Counted from the stretch's first letter, positions 35,000 to 43,882 are shown. The stretch is DNA of 64,000 bases from Hominiventricola filiformis (GCF_020686965.1 NZ_JAJEPS010000007.1:111555-175554), one strand, 5' to 3'. Made by a program: numbers and translations. The notes: generated by a model not told the origin, from the letters alone.

Positions 35000-36331
35000 A
35001 TGGAATTTATGACAGGCGTAAAGAAAACCGACTTACTGGAACTCCCGGAGCTTCAGGACAAATCATTAGCAGGTCAGACTGTTAAAGTCAACGGTGCCGT
35101 GCATACCATCCGTGACATGGGTGATGTGGCATTTGTGGTACTCCGTAAAAGAGACGGACTTCTGCAGTGCGTCTACGAAGAAGGCAAAGCGGGATTTGAT
35201 CTGAAAGACTTAAAAGAAGCAGCCACCGTAGAGATGGAAGGCATTCTGAACGAGGAAGAGCGTGCACCGGGCGGAATCGAACTTCGTATCAGAGGATTGA
35301 AGATCCTTTCCAGTCCCTGCGCACCCATGCCCCTTCCCATTGCAAAATGGAAACTGAACACTTCTCTGGATGCCAAGCTTAACATGCGTTCTGTATCACT
35401 GAGAAATATAAGAGAGCGTGCCAAATTCAAGATTCAGGAAGGTATTGTGAAAGGGTTCCGTGATTTCCTGTATGAGCAGGGATTTACCGAGATCCACACC
35501 CCGAAGATCGGAGCTAAGAGTGCAGAGGGGGGAGCAAACCTTTTTAAACTGGATTATTTCCATCGCCCGGCTGTGCTGCAGCAGTCCCCGCAGCTTTACA
35601 AGCAGATGATGGTAGGTGTGTTTGACCGGGTATTTGAGACTGCTCCGGTATTCCGTGCAGAAAAACACAACACCAAGCGTCATCTGAATGAGTATACATC
35701 CCTTGACTTTGAGATGGGTTACATCAGTGGCTTTGAAGACATTATGGCTATGGAGACCGGATTCCTCCAGTACACCATGAAGCTTCTGGAAAGAGAGTAT
35801 GCAAAGGAGCTGAAGATCCTTAATATCACCCTCCCGAAGACCGATAAGATTCCGGCTGTTCGTTTTGATAAGGCCAAAGAGCTGGTTGCCGAAAAATACA
35901 ACAGAAGGATCCGTAACCCATTTGATCTGGAGCCGGAGGAAGAGACACTGATCGGTCAGTATTTCAAGGAAGAGTATGATGCAGATTTCGTATTTGTCAC
36001 CCATTATCCTTCCAAGAAACGTCCGTTCTATGCAATGGATGATCCGGAAGATTCCCGCTTTACTTTAAGCTTCGATCTTCTGTATCATGGTCTGGAGATC
36101 ACCACCGGCGGGCAGCGTATCCACGACTACAACATGCTGGTGGAGAAGATTGCGGCCAAAGGAATGGATCAGGAAGGACTGGAACAGTATCTGGATACGT
36201 TCCGTTATGGCATGCCGCCTCACGGTGGACTGGGTATCGGCATGGAACGTCTGACCATGAAACTGGTGGGTGAGGACAACGTCCGTGAGACCACCTTGTA
36301 TCCGAGAGATTTATCAAGACTGGAACCGTAG
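35000..36331 (+). CDS. aspS: Aspartate--tRNA ligase, archaeal-type, probably non-discriminating
   Basis: 443 residues, much shorter than the bacterial AspRS of about 590, and of the archaeal/eukaryotic type without the GAD insertion. An N-terminal OB-fold (GQTVKVNGAVHTIRDMGDVAFVVLRKRDG) binds the anticodon. Class II motif 2 is FRAEKHNTKRHLNEYTSLDFEM and motif 3 is GLGIGMERLTMKLVG. Its place before gatC-gatA-gatB and behind a tRNA-Asn T-box indicates that it charges tRNA-Asn with Asp for transamidation, perhaps besides tRNA-Asp. The ATG at 35000 follows AGGAGG; a longer frame runs back into the terminator and is rejected. Confidence 0.93.
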   Translation: MEFMTGVKKTDLLELPELQDKSLAGQTVKVNGAVHTIRDMGDVAFVVLRKRDGLLQCVYEEGKAGFDLKDLKEAATVEMEGILNEEERAPGGIELRIRGLKILSSPCAPMPLPIAKWKLNTSLDAKLNMRSVSLRNIRERAKFKIQEGIVKGFRDFLYEQGFTEIHTPKIGAKSAEGGANLFKLDYFHRPAVLQQSPQLYKQMMVGVFDRVFETAPVFRAEKHNTKRHLNEYTSLDFEMGYISGFEDIMAMETGFLQYTMKLLEREYAKELKILNITLPKTDKIPAVRFDKAKELVAEKYNRRIRNPFDLEPEEETLIGQYFKEEYDADFVFVTHYPSKKRPFYAMDDPEDSRFTLSFDLLYHGLEITTGGQRIHDYNMLVEKIAAKGMDQEGLEQYLDTFRYGMPPHGGLGIGMERLTMKLVGEDNVRETTLYPRDLSRLEP

Positions 36332-36352
36332 TGAAGAGAAGGAGAACTTACC

Positions 36353-36646
36353 ATGGCAAACATTATTTCTGATGAAACCATCGAATATGTCGGCATTCTC
36401 GCAAAACTGGAGCTGTCTCCGGAAGAGAAAGAGCAGGCAAAGAAAGATATGGGAAATATGCTGGATTACATTGACATGTTAAATGGTCTTGATACAGAAG
36501 GTGTAGAGCCCATGTCCCACGTATTTCCGGTACACAACGTATTCCGTGAGGATGTGGTCACCAACGGAGACGGACACGATGCAACACTGGCTAATGCACC
36601 GGCACAAAAAGACGATGCATTCAAAGTACCGAAGACGGTAGAATAG
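36353..36646 (+). CDS. gatC: Asp/Glu-tRNA amidotransferase subunit C
   Basis: 97 residues. GatC wraps around the GatA-GatB interface and stabilises the amidotransferase. The sequence has the family course: ISDETIEYVGILAKLELSPEEKEQAKKDMGNMLDYIDMLNGLDTEGVEPMSHV, then NVFREDVV and a short C-terminal DDAFKVPKTVE. GGAG lies upstream of the ATG, 21 bases after aspS. It belongs to the aspS-gatCAB operon. Confidence 0.95.
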   Translation: MANIISDETIEYVGILAKLELSPEEKEQAKKDMGNMLDYIDMLNGLDTEGVEPMSHVFPVHNVFREDVVTNGDGHDATLANAPAQKDDAFKVPKTVE

Positions 36647-36658
36647 GAGGGCACGAAG

Positions 36659-38128
36659 ATGAATCTCATGAGTCTGACTGCCGTAGAACTCGGCAAAAAA
36701 ATAAAATCCGGTGAAGTAACTGCAGTGGAAGCCACGAAGGCAGCCCTGAAACAGATTAAGAAACTGGATGGAACTTACAACTGCTACGTGACGGTGGATG
36801 AGGAAGCTGCCCTGAAAGAGGCAGAGGAAGTACAGAAAAAGATCGAAGCAGGAGAACTGACAGGTCCGCTGGCAGGTGTTCCGGTAGCGGTTAAGGACAA
36901 TATGTGTACCGAAGGAATGCTTACTACCTGCAGTTCAAAAATTCTTTATAATTTTAAACCAACCTACACGGCAGAAGCAGTTCTGAATCTGAAAAAAGCA
37001 GGCGCTGTTGTGATCGGAAAGACAAACATGGATGAGTTTGCCATGGGAAGTACCACGGAGACTTCTCATTTCGGTCCGACGAAGAATCCCTGGAATCAGG
37101 AACATGTACCGGGCGGTTCTTCCGGCGGAAGCTGTGCGGCAGTGGCAGCCGAGGAGTGCTCTTATGCATTAGGTTCTGATACTGGTGGTTCTATTCGTCA
37201 GCCCAGTTCTTTCTGTGGTGTGACCGGTATCAAACCGACTTACGGAACCGTATCCCGTTATGGGCTGATTGCCTATGGTTCATCCCTTGACCAGATCGGA
37301 CCGGTCTGCAAAGACGTGACCGACTGCGCAACGGTACTGGAAGCAATCGCCTCCTATGATCCGAAGGACAGCACTTCCGTAAAGAGAGAATCCTATGATT
37401 TTACTTCTGCATTAAAGGATGATGTGAAAGGTCTGAAAATCGGTATTCCGCGAGATTATTTTGGAGAAGGTCTGGATCCGGAAGTGAAAGAAAGTATTCT
37501 GAAAGCAGCAAAAGTGCTGGAGGAGAAAGGTGCCATTCTGGAAGAGTTCGATTTAAGCCTGGTAGAGTATGCGATTCCTGCTTACTATGTCATCGCTTCC
37601 GCAGAGGCAAGCTCCAACCTGGCACGTTTTGACGGTGTAAAATATGGCTACCGTACCAAAGAGTATAACGGGCTTCACAATATGTATAAGAAATCCAGAA
37701 GCGAAGGCTTCGGACCGGAAGTGAAACGTCGTATCATGCTTGGTTCTTTCGTGTTAAGTTCCGGATACTATGATGCTTACTATATTAAGGCACTGAAGAC
37801 CAAAGCGTTGATCAAACAGGCATTTGACCGTGCCTTTGAAAAATATGATGTGATCCTCGGACCGGCAGCTCCGACTACAGCACCGAAGCTTGGGGAGTCC
37901 TTAAGTGATCCGATTAAGATGTATCTGGGAGATATTTATACCATTTCTGTCAACCTGGCAGGACTTCCGGGTATCAGCGTTCCCTGCGGTGTGGACAGCA
38001 AAGGCCTGCCCATTGGCATGCAGCTGATCGGCGACTGCTTCAAAGAAGACAACATTATCCGTGCGGCTTACGCATTTGAACAGACAAGAACCTACGAACG
38101 CTGCGCAGCAGCCAAAGCGCAGGACTAA
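36659..38128 (+). CDS. gatA: Asp/Glu-tRNA amidotransferase subunit A
   Basis: 489-residue amidase-signature enzyme that releases ammonia from glutamine and channels it to GatB. The catalytic triad is Lys in VAVKDNM, a cis-Ser in GSDTGGSIRQP and the Ser nucleophile of the same stretch; VPGGSSGGSCAAVAA precedes it. GGAGGG lies upstream of the ATG. It is 12 bases after gatC and 13 before gatB. In this operon the complex should convert Asp-tRNA(Asn) to Asn-tRNA(Asn), and may also serve tRNA-Gln. Confidence 0.97.
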   Translation: MNLMSLTAVELGKKIKSGEVTAVEATKAALKQIKKLDGTYNCYVTVDEEAALKEAEEVQKKIEAGELTGPLAGVPVAVKDNMCTEGMLTTCSSKILYNFKPTYTAEAVLNLKKAGAVVIGKTNMDEFAMGSTTETSHFGPTKNPWNQEHVPGGSSGGSCAAVAAEECSYALGSDTGGSIRQPSSFCGVTGIKPTYGTVSRYGLIAYGSSLDQIGPVCKDVTDCATVLEAIASYDPKDSTSVKRESYDFTSALKDDVKGLKIGIPRDYFGEGLDPEVKESILKAAKVLEEKGAILEEFDLSLVEYAIPAYYVIASAEASSNLARFDGVKYGYRTKEYNGLHNMYKKSRSEGFGPEVKRRIMLGSFVLSSGYYDAYYIKALKTKALIKQAFDRAFEKYDVILGPAAPTTAPKLGESLSDPIKMYLGDIYTISVNLAGLPGISVPCGVDSKGLPIGMQLIGDCFKEDNIIRAAYAFEQTRTYERCAAAKAQD

Positions 38129-38141
38129 GGAGGAGACGAAG

Positions 38142-39572
38142 ATGAGCAAACAGTATGAAACCGTCATCGGTCTGGAGGTTCATGTAGAGCTGGCCACCAA
38201 GACCAAGATCTTCTGCTCCTGTAGTACTGCATTTGGAGGAGCACCCAACACCCATACCTGCCCGGTCTGCACCGGTATGCCGGGCTCCCTTCCGGTATTG
38301 AACAAACAGGTAGTGGAATATGCAGCAGCCGTAGGACTGGCAACGAACTGTACGATTACTCAGAACTGTAAGTTTGACCGGAAGAACTATTTCTATCCGG
38401 ACAACCCACAGAACTATCAGATTTCCCAGCTGTATTATCCCATCTGCCGCAATGGTTATGTGGAGATTGACACTCCGGCAGGTCCGAAGAAGATTGGTAT
38501 TCATGAGATCCATATGGAGGAGGATGCCGGAAAACTGATCCATGATGAGTGGGAAGACTGCTCTTTGGTAGACTACAACCGTTCCGGTGTACCGCTGATC
38601 GAGATTGTATCCGAGCCGGATATGAGAAATGCAGACGAAGTCATTTCTTATCTGGAAAAGCTTCGTATGATTATTCAGTATCTGGGAGCTTCCGACTGCA
38701 AGCTGCAGGAAGGTTCCATGCGTGCAGATGTGAACCTGTCCGTCCGCGAGGTGGGTTCTGACAAGCTGGGTATCCGTACAGAGATGAAGAACCTGAACTC
38801 TTTTAAAGCTATTGCTCATGCGATCGAGGGAGAGCGGGAACGTCAGATTGAACTGCTGGAGATGGGCCGTCAGGTCATCCAGGAGACCAGAAGATGGGAT
38901 GATAATAAAGAGTCTTCCCATGCCATGCGTTCCAAAGAGGATGCACAGGATTATCGTTATTTTCCGGAACCGGATCTGGTGCCGATTATCATCAGTGACG
39001 AGTGGCTGGCAGCCATCAAAGCCCGTCAGCCGGAGCTTCGGACGGCCAAACTGATCCGTTACAAGAAAGATTTTGATATTCCGGATTATGATGCGCAGAT
39101 TATCACATCCGCTAAGAAGATGGCAGACCTTTTTGAGGCAACAACAGCCATCTGTAAAAAGCCCAAGAAAGTATCTAACTGGCTCATGGTGGAGACCATG
39201 CGTCTGATGAAAGAGCATGAGATGGAGGCAGAGGATCTGAAATTCTCACCGGAACATCTGGCAAAACTCATCGATCTTGCAGACGCAGGCACCATCAACA
39301 GTTCCGTGGCAAAAGAAGTATTCGAGCAGATCTTCCTGGAAGATATTGATCCTGAGAAATATGTAGAAGAACATGGCTTGAAGACGGTCAACGATGAGGG
39401 CGCATTAAGAAGCACGATTGAGAAAATCATTGCAGACAATCCTCAGTCTGTGGAAGATTACCACAACGGAAAAGAGAAAGCCATCGGCTTCCTGGTAGGA
39501 CAGACCATGAAAGCAATGAAAGGCAAAGCAAATCCGGGTATGGTAAACCAGATTCTGAAGGAGTTATTGTAA
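38142..39572 (+). CDS. gatB: Asp/Glu-tRNA amidotransferase subunit B
   Basis: 476 residues. The cradle domain opens YETVIGLEVHVELATKTKIFCSCSTAFGGAPNTHTCPVCTGMPGSLPVLN, with the CxC and CxxC zinc site and the family signature. Kinase-like motifs follow: YFYPDNPQNYQISQ and HMEEDAGKLIHD. The C-terminal helical YqeY-like tail (ADNPQSVEDYHNGKEKAIGFLVGQTMKAMKGKANPGMVNQIL) positions tRNA. The ATG at 38142 after AAGGAGGAG is preferred to an upstream ATG inside gatA. It is the last gene of the operon. Confidence 0.97.
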   Translation: MSKQYETVIGLEVHVELATKTKIFCSCSTAFGGAPNTHTCPVCTGMPGSLPVLNKQVVEYAAAVGLATNCTITQNCKFDRKNYFYPDNPQNYQISQLYYPICRNGYVEIDTPAGPKKIGIHEIHMEEDAGKLIHDEWEDCSLVDYNRSGVPLIEIVSEPDMRNADEVISYLEKLRMIIQYLGASDCKLQEGSMRADVNLSVREVGSDKLGIRTEMKNLNSFKAIAHAIEGERERQIELLEMGRQVIQETRRWDDNKESSHAMRSKEDAQDYRYFPEPDLVPIIISDEWLAAIKARQPELRTAKLIRYKKDFDIPDYDAQIITSAKKMADLFEATTAICKKPKKVSNWLMVETMRLMKEHEMEAEDLKFSPEHLAKLIDLADAGTINSSVAKEVFEQIFLEDIDPEKYVEEHGLKTVNDEGALRSTIEKIIADNPQSVEDYHNGKEKAIGFLVGQTMKAMKGKANPGMVNQILKELL

Positions 39573-39578
39573 ATAAAG

Positions 39579-39607
39579 TTGTTATTCCGGGAGCTGTAGG
39601 GTATAAT
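39579..39607 (+). promoter_or_regulatory. Sigma-A promoter of the 75-aa gene
   Basis: TTGTTA (39579-39584), 17 bases, TATAAT (39602-39607), starting seven bases after the gatB stop. Confidence 0.7.
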
Positions 39608-39648
39608 ACGTTCATATTTGGAAATACGACAGATAAGGAGTAACGAAT

Positions 39649-39876
39649 ATGAATCCGATGGCACTCATGAAGATAATGAATGCAAAAAATAAGTTTAACG
39701 CCAGCCATCCGAAATTCGGTGCCTTTCTGAATGCTGCGTTTGCAGGTGGTATTCAGGAGGGGACGATTATCGAGATGAAGGTGACAAAACCGGACGGCAC
39801 AGAGATGACAACCAATCTGAAAATAAAGCAGTCCGATCTGGAACTTTTACAGGAACTGCGTGAAGCAGTAAAATAA
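39649..39876 (+). CDS. Small hypothetical protein (75 aa)
   Basis: 75 residues, MNPMALMKIMNAKNKFNASHP at the start and SDLELLQELREAVK at the end. The middle, GTIIEMKVTKPDGTEMTTNLKIKQSD, looks like two beta strands between helices. There is no signal or membrane segment and no cysteine. AAGGAG precedes the ATG and a good promoter lies upstream, so it is likely expressed alone. I do not recognise a family. Confidence 0.65.
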   Translation: MNPMALMKIMNAKNKFNASHPKFGAFLNAAFAGGIQEGTIIEMKVTKPDGTEMTTNLKIKQSDLELLQELREAVK

Positions 39877-39954
39877 ATACTTTCCGGGGATTTATGAAGA
39901 GATTGTGAAAATGTAGACAATTATTTTATAATTATTTTACAGTTTCCCCATAAT

Positions 39955-39983
39955 TTGGACATAAGTCTCTGATAAAGTATAAG
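39955..39983 (+). promoter_or_regulatory. Promoter of a candidate leader RNA
   Basis: TTGGAC (39955-39960), 17 bases, TATAAG (39978-39983). Transcription would begin near 39990, at the first helix of the structured region. Confidence 0.65.
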
Positions 39984-39987
39984 CATA

Positions 39988-40143
39988 AAAGTTCTACCGG
40001 AGCTTTTCTCTTACAGAAAAACAAACAGGCGGAAGGCCTTGGGAACTTTCTAAAAATGGGGGCGGTGATTTTACATGCGCGCAAGTGAAACTCCGCTCTC
40101 GACTAACAACAACAGCGTTTCGATTTTCGAAACGCTTTTATTA
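39988..40143 (+). ncRNA. Candidate structured RNA or orphan riboswitch upstream of the DUF3783 gene
   Basis: About 155 bases between a promoter and an intrinsic terminator. AAAGTTC (39988-39994) pairs with GAACTTT (40043-40049), enclosing a TTTTCT/AGAAAA hairpin (40004-40020). GCGG...TTTTAC (40062-40073) pairs with GTGAAAC...CCGC (40085-40096), closing a loop containing GCGCGC. The terminator AGCGTTTCGA/TCGAAACGCT (40114-40136) ends in TTTTATT. The DUF3783 ribosome binding site follows 20 bases later, so the element could be an attenuator of that gene or a free small RNA. I do not recognise it as a known riboswitch. It fills the 300-base gap before the next gene. Confidence 0.55.
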
Positions 40144-40176
40144 TGTTATAATGAATCCCAAAAGGAGGACGAAGAC

Positions 40177-40557
40177 ATGCAGAAGACTTCGATTCTGCTG
40201 ATGCACTGTAAAGAGATGGAAAAGCAGCAGAAGATCAGAAAACTGTGTCAGCGATTCGGCATGGAATGCCGCATACTGACGGAAAAAGACGGGAAGGAAG
40301 AATTAGGAGTTCTGTGCGCCACGTATCCTGTGGCAGTCGGAAAGCATGAGATGCCTCCATTTGCATGGCAGATGCCGGAACTGCTCGTGTTCTCCGGACT
40401 TCAGGAAAACAGTCTTCAACTTTTTCTGATAGCCTATCGTGAAGCTCAGATTGAGCAGATTCCGCTGAAAGCAATTGTGACGCCGCATAATATCAGCTGG
40501 AGTATTTATGAACTGAGCAGGGAGCTGGCATCAGAGCATGCAGCTATGCATCCGTGA
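40177..40557 (+). CDS. DUF3783 domain protein
   Basis: 126 residues. The N-terminal half is a small alpha/beta segment (TSILLMHCKEMEKQQKIRKLCQRFGMECRIL). The C-terminal half shows the DUF3783 pattern: ELLVFSGLQENSLQLFLIAYREAQIEQIPLKAIVTPHNISWSIYELSRELASEH. The ATG at 40177 follows AAAGGAGG; an in-frame ATG at 40075 would read through a terminator stem and is rejected. Function is unknown. A structured leader with its own terminator precedes it, and a strong terminator follows. Confidence 0.8.
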   Translation: MQKTSILLMHCKEMEKQQKIRKLCQRFGMECRILTEKDGKEELGVLCATYPVAVGKHEMPPFAWQMPELLVFSGLQENSLQLFLIAYREAQIEQIPLKAIVTPHNISWSIYELSRELASEHAAMHP

Positions 40558-40561
40558 ATAC

Positions 40562-40593
40562 AAAAAAGGACATCCTTTCGGATGTCCTTTTTT
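40562..40593 (+). terminator. Intrinsic terminator after the DUF3783 gene
   Basis: AAAAAAGGACATCC pairs with GGATGTCCTTTTTT around a TTTC loop, giving a perfect stem that would also work on the minus strand. Confidence 0.93.
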
Positions 40594-40631
40594 CATTTTC
40601 CAGTCATAGCATTCTGCATAATTCTCAATTC

Positions 40632-40662
40632 AAAAAACATATAAGAATCGTTGTACTTATAT
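40632..40662 (-). terminator. Terminator of the cold-shock gene
   Basis: Read on the minus strand, ATATAAG and CTTATAT (40639-40662) form a hairpin followed by G and six T (complement of 40632-40637). Confidence 0.75.
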
Positions 40663-40697
40663 TTATTTTAACGTAAGAATCTGTTGAAATGTTCGGA

Positions 40698-40898
40698 TTA
40701 GAGTTTGGTTACGTTAGTAGCCTGCGGTCCCTTAGCGCCGTTAACTACTTCGAACTCAACAGCCTGGCCCTCTTCAAGAGATTTGAAGCCTTCCATGTTA
40801 AGTCCTGAATAATGAACGAATACATCATTACCCTGCTCGTCAGAGATAAATCCATATCCCTTCTGGTTGTTGAACCACTTTACTGTACCTTTGTTCAT
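40698..40898 (-). CDS. Cold-shock protein, CspA family
   Basis: 66-residue single OB-fold nucleic-acid chaperone. RNP1 is KGYGFISD and RNP2 is VFVHYSG, the two RNA-binding motifs. The N-terminus MNKGTVKWFNNQ and the C-terminal AKGPQATNVTKL are canonical. AAGGAGG stands nine bases before the ATG. It is monocistronic, with a consensus promoter and its own terminator. Confidence 0.97.
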   Translation of the reverse strand: MNKGTVKWFNNQKGYGFISDEQGNDVFVHYSGLNMEGFKSLEEGQAVEFEVVNGAKGPQATNVTKL

Positions 40899-40941
40899 TG
40901 TGGTACCTCCTTAAAATAATACATGTGCAAAGCACAGTCTA

Positions 40942-40970
40942 AGATTACCACAGTTTAGGGGGAGTGTCAA
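40942..40970 (-). promoter_or_regulatory. Sigma-A promoter of the cold-shock gene
   Basis: On the minus strand, TTGACA (complement of 40965-40970), 17 bases, TAATCT (complement of 40942-40947). The 5' untranslated region would be short, about 35 bases. Confidence 0.85.
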
Positions 40971-41066
40971 ATAAAATCGGCCGACAAAAAGGCTTCTGAA
41001 ATGGCAGTTATGAAACTGTGAGCATGGACATAAAATAGGAAAAACAAAGATTTTCCGGAGAAATTA

Positions 41067-42161
41067 ATGAGACGAATTCTGACCGTAAATATAATGATTC
41101 TGCTGATTTTTGCGTCTGCTTCCTACTGGATGGAGGAAGGAGAAAAACTGAAAGATACTATGGCGTCAGCTGAGACTATACAGGCGGAAGTCTCAGAGCC
41201 GGAAGTGGAAAAGAAATATATAAAAGGGGTAGATTTTCAGGTGTCCTGTCTGGCGCTTTCGGAGAGCTATGAATATGACAGGGATACGTATGGGACGGAC
41301 CATCATATCAGATGGACAGATCTGTTGGCCTGGACAGCGGCACATACCGGAGGAAGCTTTTCAGATGACCGGAAAGTGTGCAGCCTGCTGACAAAACTGG
41401 AGAAAGCGGTGGAAGGCGGTAAGACACTGGAACAGCTGACAGAGAGTCTGGACTATTTTTCATATTATCAGGAAGCATATGAAGCTGTTTTGGGCGGAAT
41501 GGTGGGTGAATATGAGATGGAGGAAACAGAAGAGGGGGACCAGGGAAGGAAAGTGATGAAGAAACGCTATGGACTGAAAGCGTTTCATCCAATTGCAAAA
41601 GGATTTCCTTATACAGACTATGACGATTTCGGAGTTTCCAGAACATATGGATACCGCAGAGCTCACCTGGGGCACGATATGATGGGGCAGACTGGAACGC
41701 CGGTGGTCTGTGTGGAATCCGGCTATGTGGAGGTGCTTGGATGGAATCAGTATGGCGGATGGCGTATCGGGATCAGGAGTTTTGACAGGAAAAGATACTA
41801 CTATTATGCACATCTGCGGCAAGGATTTCCCTATCAGCCGGAGTTGAAAGAAGGATCGGTGGTGCTGGCGGGAGACGTGATAGGTTACATGGGACATACT
41901 GGATACAGTGTGAAGGAAAATGTTAATAACATTGATCAGACACATCTGCATTTTGGAATGCAGCTGATCTTTGATGAGTCCCAGAAGGATGGTGACGATC
42001 AGATCTGGATTGACTGCTACCAAATCGTCAGATTCCTGTACCGGCAGCAGTCCGAGACAATCAGAGACGACGAAACGAAAGAGTGGCGCAGAGTATATCT
42101 GATGAAGGATCCGGCAGCAGAAGCTTATGAGCGGACGCTGGATTTTTCCATGTATCCGTGA
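41067..42161 (+). CDS. M23 family metallopeptidase (LytM domain), membrane-anchored
   Basis: 364 residues. A short N-terminal hydrophobic stretch (RRILTVNIMILLIFASASYW) serves as anchor or signal. A helical stalk follows, then a LytM domain from about residue 180. Zinc ligands are H200 and D204 in HLGHDMMG, and H293/H295 in THLHFGMQ, the full M23 set, with the HLRQG segment between. It should cut peptide bridges in peptidoglycan outside the membrane. GGAG lies just before the ATG. It is convergent with the VWA gene and leaves only 15 bases between stops. Confidence 0.88.
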   Translation: MRRILTVNIMILLIFASASYWMEEGEKLKDTMASAETIQAEVSEPEVEKKYIKGVDFQVSCLALSESYEYDRDTYGTDHHIRWTDLLAWTAAHTGGSFSDDRKVCSLLTKLEKAVEGGKTLEQLTESLDYFSYYQEAYEAVLGGMVGEYEMEETEEGDQGRKVMKKRYGLKAFHPIAKGFPYTDYDDFGVSRTYGYRRAHLGHDMMGQTGTPVVCVESGYVEVLGWNQYGGWRIGIRSFDRKRYYYYAHLRQGFPYQPELKEGSVVLAGDVIGYMGHTGYSVKENVNNIDQTHLHFGMQLIFDESQKDGDDQIWIDCYQIVRFLYRQQSETIRDDETKEWRRVYLMKDPAAEAYERTLDFSMYP

Positions 42162-42176
42162 TCTGTGACAAAAATC

Positions 42177-43871
42177 TCAGAGATGACGCAGCTTCTGCTG
42201 AATCAGATAACCGACGGCATCGGCAAAACGTTCCGGAGAAGATGCCCATACGACATCATTTCCGTAGATTCTGCGAGCAGCAGGGAGATCTTTTTCACGG
42301 CCGGTGCAGACAGCAAGTACACTGACATCTTGACGTCTCAGGAGGCTGACTTCTTTTGCTGTATCGGTAATTCCGTGTTCTCCGCCATAATCATAAAAGA
42401 ATGGCAGCGAGCCTTTTGATTCCACGAGACGGTGATCGTCGTTTGGACTGCAGTCGGACAGGATAATGAGCAGCCGGTGGTCATAGTCAGAGGACAGCAG
42501 GCGTTCACCGGTCAGGCGGATGGCGAGACTGTCCCGATTCCAACCGGCGGATATATACTGGAAAATATGGTCATTGTACTGTGGTTCCTCGTAATCACGG
42601 AACATATGGAGAACGGTGCATCCATCCGTGGTACAGTAGGAGCAGACTCTGACCGGAATACCGCAGCGGGTAAGACTTTCAGCAATAATATATCCCTGAG
42701 AGGCAATCTGCTCCTGACGGTTTTGTTGGGATGCAGATGCATCCAGCAAAATATCCACAGACAGGTTTCCTATGGAGAATGGAATATTCCGGAAAAAGAT
42801 TTTTTCATGATGGAGTTTTTCGGCCTGCCAGATACGGTCCGGACGGAGGATTCCGTATTTGCTTTCTTCCTCTGCGCTGCCGGTATCACACTGTAGCACA
42901 TTGCGGATGCGGTCTGTAAGCCGGGAAATGCTGAGCATGTGGCGGGACAGATTTATCTGGTGATAGTGAATATTTTTCTTCTCCTGCAGAAGTGCGGCAG
43001 AGCGGAAAGTGCGTGCACCGCTGTCGGCGGAGGAAGAATGCCGGAATTCTCCACGGGTGACATGGAGATGACAGTATCGGTGTCCGCCGCAGCATAGTTT
43101 TTTCTCCAGCTTCTCCAGGTCTTCCGGAGCGTAGAGGGAAAGACCGAAACTGTCCTCCAGAAACTGCCGGAGCTTCTGATTCCGGGTTTCTGCCCGCAGG
43201 GCAGGCAGCCAGAGGGTCAGCTGTTTCTTCTGTTCAGTATCACCAGAGCTTTGCACCGTTGTAATCAGTGCGCCGCCGTGCAATGCCGCTTTTCGAAAGC
43301 GGACGGGAAAGACAGGAAATCTCCGTTTGTCGTGCAGGGGTGGGATAGAACAGTGAAAATACAGTTCCATCAGATGATTCATATGTTCCACGATCTGTTC
43401 GGAAGTGAGTGTACTGTCAAATTCCAGATCAGCAAGAAGAGCCTGTTCTTTTTTACTTAAGCGGGAGTGATGTCCGATGACAGCGCCGAAATGGGCCGTG
43501 TTCAGACGATCAAAGAGTTCCTGATCCCAGTACGAAGTCCGCTGATCCCAGACAGTCTGGGAATAAGAAGTGCGGAGAGTGGTAAGTAATGGCCGGTCTG
43601 TCAGAGCATGCTCATAAGTACAGCGTTCCAGTCCAAGCCAGACCAGTCCGCGAAAGAGATTGGCTTCCCGCAGACGTCCAAGGCGCAGAAGCATATCATG
43701 GATGGGAGCATAGTTGTAGTAACGATGGACGGAACCAATAATGCAATTGAAGTAGAGGCTTGGCTCTCCGTCTTTTTCATAGGCAGCATAATCCGGAACG
43801 AAATGATAGTCACCGGCTGCATTCCAGATGATATTTTTAGCACGTTGTTCCTGGATGGAATCGATATTCAT
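42177..43871 (-). CDS. VWA-domain protein of the MoxR/CbbO-NorD type
   Basis: 564 residues. The C-terminal third is a von Willebrand A domain with the metal-ion site DASAS in VDILLDASASQQNRQ, followed by the threonine/aspartate positions near TGERLLSS and LIILSDCSPND. The N-terminal two thirds are helical and unassigned, with a CCGGHRYCHLH patch that might bind metal. Its partner, a MoxR-type ATPase, ends 11 bases upstream on the same strand. Such pairs (CbbQ-CbbO, NorQ-NorD) remodel or insert metals into target enzymes. The target here is not visible in the neighbourhood. Confidence 0.78.
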   Translation of the reverse strand: MNIDSIQEQRAKNIIWNAAGDYHFVPDYAAYEKDGEPSLYFNCIIGSVHRYYNYAPIHDMLLRLGRLREANLFRGLVWLGLERCTYEHALTDRPLLTTLRTSYSQTVWDQRTSYWDQELFDRLNTAHFGAVIGHHSRLSKKEQALLADLEFDSTLTSEQIVEHMNHLMELYFHCSIPPLHDKRRFPVFPVRFRKAALHGGALITTVQSSGDTEQKKQLTLWLPALRAETRNQKLRQFLEDSFGLSLYAPEDLEKLEKKLCCGGHRYCHLHVTRGEFRHSSSADSGARTFRSAALLQEKKNIHYHQINLSRHMLSISRLTDRIRNVLQCDTGSAEEESKYGILRPDRIWQAEKLHHEKIFFRNIPFSIGNLSVDILLDASASQQNRQEQIASQGYIIAESLTRCGIPVRVCSYCTTDGCTVLHMFRDYEEPQYNDHIFQYISAGWNRDSLAIRLTGERLLSSDYDHRLLIILSDCSPNDDHRLVESKGSLPFFYDYGGEHGITDTAKEVSLLRRQDVSVLAVCTGREKDLPAARRIYGNDVVWASSPERFADAVGYLIQQKLRHL

Positions 43872-43882
43872 AAGGGCACCTC

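Noticed and set aside
38055..39218. 387-residue minus-strand frame opposite gatB
   Set aside because: Antisense shadow of a conserved gene.
40075..40176. N-terminal extension of the DUF3783 protein
   Set aside because: It would be read through an intrinsic terminator stem, and AAAGGAGG precedes the ATG at 40177.
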